A DNA stretch of 6,815 nucleotides from contig JAQWZS010000215.1 of the NCBI GenBank assembly GCA_029253325.1, forward strand, positions 1 to 6,815, given 5' to 3'. Positions 1 through 4,852 of this stretch are shown piece by piece (position 1 is the first letter of the stretch; every line of letters begins with the position of its first letter). The notes under the pieces are model-generated. The model did no database searches, was not told the origin of the DNA, and saw only the letters and a list, made by a program, of their open reading frames with translations. The position numbers and the translations under genes were made by a program. This stretch comes from Bacteroidia bacterium. GTDB taxonomy: Bacteria; Bacteroidota; Bacteroidia; NS11-12g; UBA9320.

Positions 1-375
1 GTTAACATCATCAAGCAAAAATTGGATCACTATCCTCCACTTTTAGTAGCTGCACTTCCATTAGCTATCATATCCATAGTAGGATTTATTGTTTTAGGTT
101 ATTTAGGTTTACCAGTTAATACTAACAATATTCAATCTGTTTATTCATTTGGAGCAACCCTATTGTTAGCAATTTTAGGCACATCTATCAGTCTTATTAT
201 GTTTAATAAACTCATTCAACAAACTAACACAGTTTTTGCTACGTCGGTCACCTACCTCATACCCATCGTAGCTTTATTTTGGGGACTTTTTGATAACGAA
301 CAAATTCTTATGAATCACTTGATTGGTTTGTTATTCATTCTAGGAGCTATTTGGATTATACGAATAGATAAATAG
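1..375 (+). CDS. EamA/DMT-family membrane transporter, C-terminal part (5' end outside window)
   Basis: The reading frame is open from the first base, so the visible 124 residues are the C-terminal part of a longer protein. The TTG at 22 is not a believable start because coding sequence continues upstream of it. About four hydrophobic helices are visible, at roughly residues 13-37, 44-68, 80-98 and 104-121 of the fragment. The pattern of a Gly-Thr-rich helix, then FNKLIQQTNTVFATSVTYLIP and a short Asp/Asn/Glu loop before the last helix, is typical of the second EamA repeat of drug/metabolite-transporter proteins. These normally have about ten helices and sit in the inner membrane, exporting small metabolites or amino acids. 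The substrate cannot be told from the fragment. No strong terminator is visible after the stop. Family assignment is fairly secure; function is not. Confidence 0.8.
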   Translation, partial: VNIIKQKLDHYPPLLVAALPLAIISIVGFIVLGYLGLPVNTNNIQSVYSFGATLLLAILGTSISLIMFNKLIQQTNTVFATSVTYLIPIVALFWGLFDNEQILMNHLIGLLFILGAIWIIRIDK

Positions 376-468
376 TTCTAAACCATACGCAGCTAATCCA
401 TAAATAGCCAGTTACCCACAAAAAAATTAATAAAACCCATTTCTTATTGATAAGTTTTGATTGTAAAA

Positions 469-501
469 TTTGCCATTACTTATAGATTTAGAGTTAATTT
501 G
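469..501 (+). promoter_or_regulatory. Candidate Bacteroidota-type promoter of dnaN
   Basis: A TTTG at 469-472 is followed after 21 bases by TTAATTTG at 494-501. This fits the Bacteroidota pattern TTTG-N19-21-TAnnTTTG except for one base of the -7 box (T instead of A at its second position). A start a few bases downstream would give a leader of only about 13 nt before the dnaN ATG at 521. The region is AT-rich, so a chance match is possible. No Shine-Dalgarno sequence is present; the bases before the ATG are A-rich, as is usual in this phylum. Confidence 0.45.
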
Positions 502-520
502 AAACTTTATAAAAAGTAAA

Positions 521-1645
521 ATGAAATTTATAGTAAATACCAATCAACTGCTCAATAAGCTTCAAAGTGTTAGTGGAACCATCGTATCAAAACCGGTTAT
601 CCCCATCCTAGATCACTTTTTATTTGATATTACTGATAAAAAATTAACCATTACAGGTACAGACTTAGAAACAACCATGAGTACTACCATGGATGTTCAA
701 TCCGAAGAAAATGTTCGAATTGCTGTTCCATCTAAAATGTGTATTGACACATTGAAGGCACTTCCAAACCAACCAGTTACCTTCACTATATCTCCTGATA
801 AAAATGCGATTGAACTAAAATCTGAATTTGGTAGATATAAACTTATTGGTCAAAATGCAGACGATTATCCTAAAATACCTGAATCTAATGCAGAAAATAG
901 CTTCAATATACCATCAGGTGTATTGTCTAGCAGTATTGCTCAAACTATCTTTTCCTCAGGCAATGACGAATTAAGACTAAGTCTTACAGGTGTATATGTA
1001 CAGTTGTTCAAAGACAATGCTGTTTTCGTAGCTACCGATGCCAACCGATTAGTAAAAGTAGAAAGAACAGATGTAACACCAGGTGTTGAAACAAGCTTTA
1101 TCCTTCCTAAAAAAGCACTCAACTTGCTTAAATCTAATTTACCTCAAGATGATTCTACAACTCAGGTAGATTTCAATGAGAGTAATGCGTTTTTCTCATT
1201 TGGAGATGTGAGTTTAGTATGTCGCTTAATCGACGAACGATATCCAGATTATAGAGCTGTAATACCTGAAGAAAATCCAAACAAGTTGACCATCAATAGA
1301 ACTGATTTTCTTAATTCTGTTAAGCGAATCAGTATTTTTGGAAATAAAACAACCAACCAAATCAATATTAAAATTACAGGTAGTGAGTTAACTATTCATG
1401 CAGAAGATATTGATTTAAGCAACGAAGCTGTTGAACGTTTGGGTTGTGATTATTCAGGAGAAGACATGGAAATTGGATTTAACTCCAGACTTCTTATTGA
1501 AATGCTTCAAAATTTAAGTACTCCAAACATTATCATTGAACTTTCTTCTCCAAGTCGAGCAGGCATCATACTTCCAAGTGAGAACGTAGACAACGAAAAT
1601 CTACTTATGTTACTTATGCCAATGATGATTGCTGGTAACTCATAA
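521..1645 (+). CDS. dnaN: DNA polymerase III subunit beta (sliding clamp)
   Basis: DnaN forms the ring-shaped homodimeric clamp that holds the replicative polymerase on DNA and also docks repair polymerases, MutS/MutL and ligase. The product is 374 residues, the normal length for the family, and begins MKFIVNTNQLLNKLQSVSG as clamps do. The three repeated clamp folds are expected at about 1-120, 125-245 and 247-374. Recognisable stretches include ITGTDLETTM near residue 45, FGRYKLIGQNADDYPKIP around 103-120, FVATDANRLVKVER around 168-181, and the C-terminal LLMLLMPMM that corresponds to the VMPMR-type tail lining the protein-binding pocket. The ATG at 521 is a natural start that preserves the usual N-terminus. 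dnaA and recF are not adjacent. The gene appears monocistronic, with its own candidate promoter upstream and a terminator downstream at 1762-1795. Identification is very secure. Confidence 0.97.
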   Translation: MKFIVNTNQLLNKLQSVSGTIVSKPVIPILDHFLFDITDKKLTITGTDLETTMSTTMDVQSEENVRIAVPSKMCIDTLKALPNQPVTFTISPDKNAIELKSEFGRYKLIGQNADDYPKIPESNAENSFNIPSGVLSSSIAQTIFSSGNDELRLSLTGVYVQLFKDNAVFVATDANRLVKVERTDVTPGVETSFILPKKALNLLKSNLPQDDSTTQVDFNESNAFFSFGDVSLVCRLIDERYPDYRAVIPEENPNKLTINRTDFLNSVKRISIFGNKTTNQINIKITGSELTIHAEDIDLSNEAVERLGCDYSGEDMEIGFNSRLLIEMLQNLSTPNIIIELSSPSRAGIILPSENVDNENLLMLLMPMMIAGNS

Positions 1646-1716
1646 GCAATTGTAATATTATGGTCATATGAATGTCAGATTAAGAATCGGTACCATCATA
1701 ACCTAATAATCAAAAC

Positions 1717-1724
1717 TATATTTG
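1717..1724 (+). promoter_or_regulatory. Perfect TAnnTTTG -7-like box in the dnaN-methyltransferase gap
   Basis: TATATTTG matches the Bacteroidota -7 consensus exactly, but no convincing TTTG/TTG -33 element is seen 19-23 bases upstream. If active, transcription would begin near 1730 and run into the terminator hairpin at 1762-1795 before reaching the methyltransferase start at 1806. It could be the promoter of that gene with an attenuator, the promoter of a short RNA, or a chance match in AT-rich DNA. Confidence 0.3.
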
Positions 1725-1761
1725 AATTCTTGGACTCTAATAAAGTCTGAAAAGCCAATCT

Positions 1762-1795
1762 AAGGCCTCAGTTCAAGGAGCTGGGGCTTTTTTTT
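1762..1795 (+). terminator. Rho-independent terminator downstream of dnaN
   Basis: AAGGCCTCAG (1762-1771) can pair with CTGGGGCTTT (1781-1790), with two G-T wobbles, around a 9-base loop. A run of eight T bases spans 1788-1795. The GC-rich core followed by a T tract on the plus strand is a classic intrinsic terminator. It lies about 116 bases after the dnaN stop and only 10 bases before the TTG start of the next gene. An upstream AAAAGCC (1750-1756) is also exactly complementary to GGCTTTT (1785-1791), so an alternative pairing exists. Confidence 0.85.
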
Positions 1796-1805
1796 AACAT
1801 TTAAT

Positions 1806-2426
1806 TTGCTCAATCAATACAACAAAATAGCTCACTTCTATACTGGACTGTCTCGACTTGTTTTTGGCAATCAACTCCTTAAAATACAACAAGAACTAAC
1901 CACTCATTTACCCACCGATGGCAAATTATTGATCCTTGGAGGTGGAAACGGAAAAATATTACCACTCATCTACCAGCATGCACCTTGCTTATCCATTAAT
2001 TATGTAGAAGCTAGTTCGACTATGATTCAACTAGCCAAAAAGAGAGCACCTAATCAACAAAAAATCACATTTCATCATATAGATGTACTTGATTACTGCC
2101 ATAAACACGACCACATCTATGCAGGTTTTTTTTTGGATTTATTTCACGAAAAACAAATTGAAGAATTAATTTTAAAATTAGAAAATATAAAAAGTGAAAC
2201 AACGTGGTATATTGCAGATTTCCAACTAAATAGAAATACAAAATACCAATTAATACGCACTATTCAATTAAAAGCTACTATTCTATTTTTTAGAATAGCT
2301 ACACAACACTCCATTAAACACCTCCCGAATATTGACACTTTATTTATACAAATGAAATATGCTCCAAAAACTGAAACCAAAGGCTATCCTTTTATCTTTT
2401 GTGAAGTTTTCAAAAAACAATTTTAA
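1806..2426 (+). CDS. Class I SAM-dependent methyltransferase, substrate unknown
   Basis: The product is a 206-residue soluble protein with the Rossmann-like order of class I methyltransferases. Motif I is LLILGGGNGKIL (41-52), the glycine loop that binds S-adenosylmethionine. Motif II has the acidic residue E68 in NYVEASSTMI, expected to contact the ribose hydroxyls. D93 in HHIDVLDY fits the adenine-contact region. DLFHE at 111-115 and WYIADF at 134-139 fit strands 4 and 5. The N-terminus, LNQYNKIAHFYTGLSRLVFGN, resembles many small methyltransferases. The TTG at 1806 is chosen because there is no ATG or GTG between the in-frame stop at 1761 and motif I; the first ATG encodes M73, after motif I. 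The gene sits just past a terminator with no obvious promoter of its own. The C-terminal half has no family-specific motif that I recognise. A T9 run spans codons 107-110. The fold is secure; the methyl acceptor is unknown. Confidence 0.85.
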   Translation: MLNQYNKIAHFYTGLSRLVFGNQLLKIQQELTTHLPTDGKLLILGGGNGKILPLIYQHAPCLSINYVEASSTMIQLAKKRAPNQQKITFHHIDVLDYCHKHDHIYAGFFLDLFHEKQIEELILKLENIKSETTWYIADFQLNRNTKYQLIRTIQLKATILFFRIATQHSIKHLPNIDTLFIQMKYAPKTETKGYPFIFCEVFKKQF

Positions 2427-2440
2427 CCTAATAGTATTAC

Positions 2441-2461
2441 TTCCATGTTACAAATATGGAA
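2441..2461. repeat. Inverted repeat after the methyltransferase gene
   Basis: TTCCAT (2441-2446) and ATGGAA (2456-2461) are exact inverted copies around a 9-base spacer, 14 bases after the methyltransferase stop. There is no T tract behind it, so it is at best a weak terminator or mRNA-end hairpin. It could equally be a small operator. Confidence 0.3.
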
Positions 2462-2478
2462 CGTATACCATAAACCAT

Positions 2479-2486
2479 CCCCCCCC
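2479..2486 (+). repeat. C8 homopolymer tract
   Basis: Eight consecutive C bases lie in the AT-rich gap 2427-2630, about 120 bases upstream of the -7 box of the E2 gene. Long G/C homopolymers are rare by chance at this base composition and are prone to slipped-strand length change. No function is shown by the sequence itself. Confidence 0.6.
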
Positions 2487-2492
2487 TATTTT

Positions 2493-2506
2493 ATGACATT
2501 CGTCAT
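2493..2506. promoter_or_regulatory. 14-bp palindrome, possible operator
   Basis: ATGACATTCGTCAT consists of perfect 5-base arms, ATGAC and GTCAT, around a 4-base centre. It starts 6 bases after the C8 tract, upstream of the predicted promoter of the E2-kdsB unit. The size and symmetry suit a dimeric helix-turn-helix regulator. It could also form a small hairpin, but without a T tract it is not a terminator. The regulator is unknown. Confidence 0.35.
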
Positions 2507-2607
2507 TAAATGATATAATATTAGTTATGATTTAGTAAATAAGAAAGTCTCATATTTAAAATCAATCTATCCAAAACACATTTCGATTAAACCTATTTCA
2601 AAAGTCG

Positions 2608-2615
2608 TACCTTTG
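2608..2615 (+). promoter_or_regulatory. Bacteroidota -7 promoter box for the E2-kdsB unit
   Basis: TACCTTTG is an exact match to TAnnTTTG. A degenerate -33 candidate, TTTC, lies at 2581-2584 with a 23-base spacer. A start a few bases past the box would leave a leader of roughly 10 nt before the ATG at 2631. The box covers the TTG at 2613, which argues against that TTG being used as a start codon. Confidence 0.6.
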
Positions 2616-2630
2616 CACTACACAAAAGCT

Positions 2631-3962
2631 ATGGCAGAATATAAATTGATCATGCCCAAAATGGGAGAAAGTATCGCTGAAGCTACCATCATTTCTTGGC
2701 TTAAGAATGAAGGAGATGCTATCGAAATAGACGAAGCAGTATTAGAAATTGCTACGGACAAGGTAGATAGTGAAGTGCCTAGTATGGAAGCAGGTACACT
2801 CTCTAAAAAGCTGTACAACGAAGGTGATGTAGTAAAGGTAGGTGAACCCATAGCCATTATTAACACTGCAGGTGATAGTGATGCTCCTCCAATAGAGACT
2901 ATTGTCGAGGAATCTGCTCCAGCTGTTCAGGCTATCGAAAAAACCATAGTAGTGGCTCAAGAGGTCGTAACCGCTGAACCCATCATTAAAAATGGAACGA
3001 ATAATAAATTTTATTCTCCCTTGGTGATGAATATTGCTAAAACTGAAGGAATTTCTGCCGCTCAGCTCGAAGCCATTTCTGGTACAGGTCAAGACGGAAG
3101 AGTGACTAAAAAAGATATTTTAGCATTTATTGAAAATGGCCAAAATACTAAAGCTCCTATTCAAGAGACACCTCAACAGCGAGTAAATGCTAAACCAAGC
3201 ACTCCAATACCTGCTGCTTCTACCTCGGAGCAAAAGGACATTCCTCTGCAACAAGGAGATGAAATCATGGAGATGGATCGTATGCGGAAGCTCATCGCTG
3301 ATCATATGGTTATGAGTAAACACACTTCTCCCCATGTTACTTCATTTGTAGAGGCAGATGTGACGAATTTAGTAAATTGGAGAAATAAAATTAAAGGAGA
3401 ATTCAAAGCTAGAGAAGGCGAAAATTTCACTTTTACTCCCATATTTATTGAAGCTATTGTAAAGGCAATCAAAGATTTCCCGATGATTAATATCTCTGTT
3501 AATGGAGATCAAATTATCAAACGAAAAAATATTAATATTGGGATGGCTGCTGCTCTCCCTAGTGGAAACCTCATTGTTCCTGTGATTAAAAATGCCGACT
3601 TTATGAACCTCACGGGTCTGGCAAAAACCGTCAATGATCTTGCAAATAGAGCACGTGCAAATAAGTTATCTCCGGATGAAATTCAAGGAGGTACTTATAC
3701 CGTAACAAATGTAGGTACGTTTGGTAATGTACTAGGAACACCCATCATCAATCAACCCCAAGTAGCTATTATGGCTATGGGGGCCATCGTTAAAAAACCT
3801 GCTGTTATTGAAACAGAGCATGGTGATTTGATTGGTATTCGACACAAAATGTTCTTGTCTCACTCCTACGATCATCGCGTAGTGGATGGTGCTTTGGGAG
3901 GTATGTTTGTTCGCAGAGTAGCTGACTACTTAGAGCAATGGGACATCAACAGAGAGGTATAA
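2631..3962 (+). CDS. 2-oxo acid dehydrogenase complex E2 component (dihydrolipoyllysine acyltransferase), probably branched-chain type
   Basis: E2 enzymes form the core of 2-oxo acid dehydrogenase complexes and pass the acyl group from E1 to coenzyme A on a lipoyl arm. With the ATG at 2631 the protein has 443 residues. A biotinyl/lipoyl domain spans about 1-78, with the lipoylated lysine K44 in EIATDKVDSEV. After an Ala/Pro/Thr linker comes the peripheral subunit-binding domain (about 128-164, YSPLVMNIAK to GRVTKKDIL), and after a second linker the catalytic domain (about 212-440) with the active-site motif HRVVDG, H415 and D419. The upstream TTG at 2613 would add six residues but lies inside the promoter box; MAEYKLIMPKMGES is the natural N-terminus. 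No E1 or E3 gene lies in the window. A single lipoyl domain fits branched-chain or 2-oxoglutarate E2s better than many pyruvate E2s; the substrate class is an inference. kdsB follows 13 bases after the stop. Confidence 0.93.
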   Translation: MAEYKLIMPKMGESIAEATIISWLKNEGDAIEIDEAVLEIATDKVDSEVPSMEAGTLSKKLYNEGDVVKVGEPIAIINTAGDSDAPPIETIVEESAPAVQAIEKTIVVAQEVVTAEPIIKNGTNNKFYSPLVMNIAKTEGISAAQLEAISGTGQDGRVTKKDILAFIENGQNTKAPIQETPQQRVNAKPSTPIPAASTSEQKDIPLQQGDEIMEMDRMRKLIADHMVMSKHTSPHVTSFVEADVTNLVNWRNKIKGEFKAREGENFTFTPIFIEAIVKAIKDFPMINISVNGDQIIKRKNINIGMAAALPSGNLIVPVIKNADFMNLTGLAKTVNDLANRARANKLSPDEIQGGTYTVTNVGTFGNVLGTPIINQPQVAIMAMGAIVKKPAVIETEHGDLIGIRHKMFLSHSYDHRVVDGALGGMFVRRVADYLEQWDINREV

Positions 3963-3975
3963 ATATAATCCTATC

Positions 3976-4725
3976 ATGAAAAGCGTTATCCTTATTCCTT
4001 GCCGATTAGAATCGACACGTTTTCCCAACAAACCATTAGCTAAAATATTAAATAAACCCATGATTCAATGGGTCTATGAAGCTGCAGAAGAAAGTGATGC
4101 AACGGATGTGTTTGTAATTACCGATAGTGAAGAAATTATTCAAGCCGTAGCATCTTTTGATGGACAAGCAATCCGAACCACATCTGAGCCTCAGAATGGA
4201 ACAGAACGTTGTGAGGAAGCCATTGAAATATTAAATTCTGGTGGAGAAGAATATGATGTAATAATCAATATTCAAGGGGATGAGCCTTTGATAAAACCAC
4301 AGGATATTAACCGACTTCTTTATTTATTTGAAGAAGAAGATATCGATATTGGCACTTTCATCCAACCCATTTTAAATGAGGATGACTACTTAAACAAAAA
4401 TGTAGTAAAAGCAGTACCCACGTCATTTGACGAGGGGTTTTGTGACATCTGCTATTTTAGTAGGTCACCCATCCCACATATGGACAGCTTTGAAGAGAAC
4501 ATCGCCTTTAAGCATATCGGAATATACGGATTTACTGCAACAGCTTTTGAAGAAATAAGAAATTTAGAATCCTCCATACTTGAAGAGAACGAGCGACTAG
4601 AACAACTCCGTTGGATACAAAATCACATGGTAGTGTCAGCAATTGTCACTGAAAATATCCTTCATGGGGTTGATACTCAAGAGGATTTGACTGCTGTTGA
4701 AAACATATTGAAATCCCCAAAATAA
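3976..4725 (+). CDS. kdsB: 3-deoxy-manno-octulosonate cytidylyltransferase (CMP-Kdo synthetase)
   Basis: KdsB activates Kdo with CTP, giving CMP-Kdo and pyrophosphate, so that Kdo can be added to lipid A in the cytoplasm during LPS synthesis. The 249 residues match the normal length. Visible motifs, in order: the nucleotide-binding loop IPCRLESTRFPNKPLA (7-22; R10, R15, K19), NGTER (74-78) where the family usually has SGTDR or SGTER, QGDEP (100-104; D102 expected to bind Mg), VVKAV (143-147), YFSRSPIP (160-167), KHIGIYGF (179-186), ERLEQLR (206-212) and GVDTQEDL (231-238; D233 expected to bind Mg). The ATG at 3976 gives the standard N-terminus. The gene follows the E2 gene by 13 bases and is probably co-transcribed; pyrG, making its CTP substrate, lies next downstream. 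It departs from what I recall of typical flavobacterial KdsB in several stretches, so an activity on a related acidic sugar is a less likely alternative. Confidence 0.88.
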   Translation: MKSVILIPCRLESTRFPNKPLAKILNKPMIQWVYEAAEESDATDVFVITDSEEIIQAVASFDGQAIRTTSEPQNGTERCEEAIEILNSGGEEYDVIINIQGDEPLIKPQDINRLLYLFEEEDIDIGTFIQPILNEDDYLNKNVVKAVPTSFDEGFCDICYFSRSPIPHMDSFEENIAFKHIGIYGFTATAFEEIRNLESSILEENERLEQLRWIQNHMVVSAIVTENILHGVDTQEDLTAVENILKSPK

Positions 4726-4728
4726 GGA

Positions 4729-4762
4729 TTGACTATTTAGAGCTTGGTTTAAACTACTTTTG
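4729..4762 (+). promoter_or_regulatory. Candidate promoter of pyrG
   Basis: TACTTTTG (4755-4762) is an exact match to the Bacteroidota -7 consensus TAnnTTTG. TTG at 4729-4731 is a plausible -33 element, with a spacer of 23 bases, slightly longer than the common 19-21. It begins just after the kdsB stop. Transcription would start near 4766-4769, giving a leader of about 76-79 nt before the pyrG ATG. This suggests that pyrG has its own promoter even if some readthrough from kdsB occurs. Confidence 0.6.
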
Positions 4763-4766
4763 TATA

Positions 4767-4780
4767 CCGTACATAAACGG
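4767..4780 (+). promoter_or_regulatory. Small hairpin at the predicted 5' end of the pyrG transcript
   Basis: CCGT (4767-4770) and ACGG (4777-4780) can pair around a 6-base loop. The first arm begins 5 bases after the -7 box, so it falls at the predicted transcription start. A second short pair, ACGC (4790-4793) with GCGT (4803-4806), follows in the leader. Both stems are only 4 bp and individually weak. Confidence 0.3.
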
Positions 4781-4818
4781 AAGAGTATTACGCTAAATTT
4801 ATGCGTTATGAATCTCCA

Positions 4819-4852
4819 AAATGGACACCAATAACTTTAATTAAATGGACAC
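4819..4852 (+). repeat. 10-bp direct repeat covering two start codons in the pyrG leader
   Basis: AAATGGACAC occurs at 4819-4828 and again at 4843-4852, exactly 24 bases (8 codons) apart. The second copy contains the pyrG start codon and the first contains an upstream ATG in the same frame. The repeat therefore duplicates the translation-initiation site. Confidence 0.7.
4821..4844 (+). CDS. Possible seven-codon leader mini-ORF ahead of pyrG
   Basis: An ATG at 4821 opens a reading frame encoding MDTNNFN and closes with TAA at 4842-4844, directly abutting the pyrG ATG at 4845. It is in the same frame as pyrG, whose product begins MDTKYVF. The two starts share a 10-bp repeat. Such a stop-start junction would allow ribosomes to reinitiate on pyrG. 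It may be a translational leader or simply a relic of a duplicated start. Other short upstream frames exist at 4801 (26 codons, overlapping pyrG out of frame) and 4808 (8 codons), so chance must be considered. Confidence 0.3.
   Translation: MDTNNFN

Noticed and set aside
22..24. TTG as the start of the first gene
   Set aside because: The frame continues open to base 1 and a transporter half lacking its preceding helices is not a natural start; the gene is cut by the window edge.
376..520. Replication origin near dnaN
   Set aside because: The gap before dnaN has no convincing set of DnaA boxes, and dnaA is not adjacent; dnaN is often away from the origin in Bacteroidota.
940..1122. Minus-strand open frame inside dnaN
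   Set aside because: It lies wholly within a secure dnaN gene and its translation resembles no protein family; it is a shadow frame.
1656..1700. Imperfect inverted repeat TATTATGGT / ACCATCATA after dnaN
   Set aside because: It needs a bulge and a loop of nearly 30 bases and has no T tract; the real terminator at 1762-1795 explains the dnaN 3' end better.
2618..3335. Several minus-strand open frames inside the E2 gene
   Set aside because: They mirror the coding bias of a well-supported E2 gene; none has recognisable motifs.
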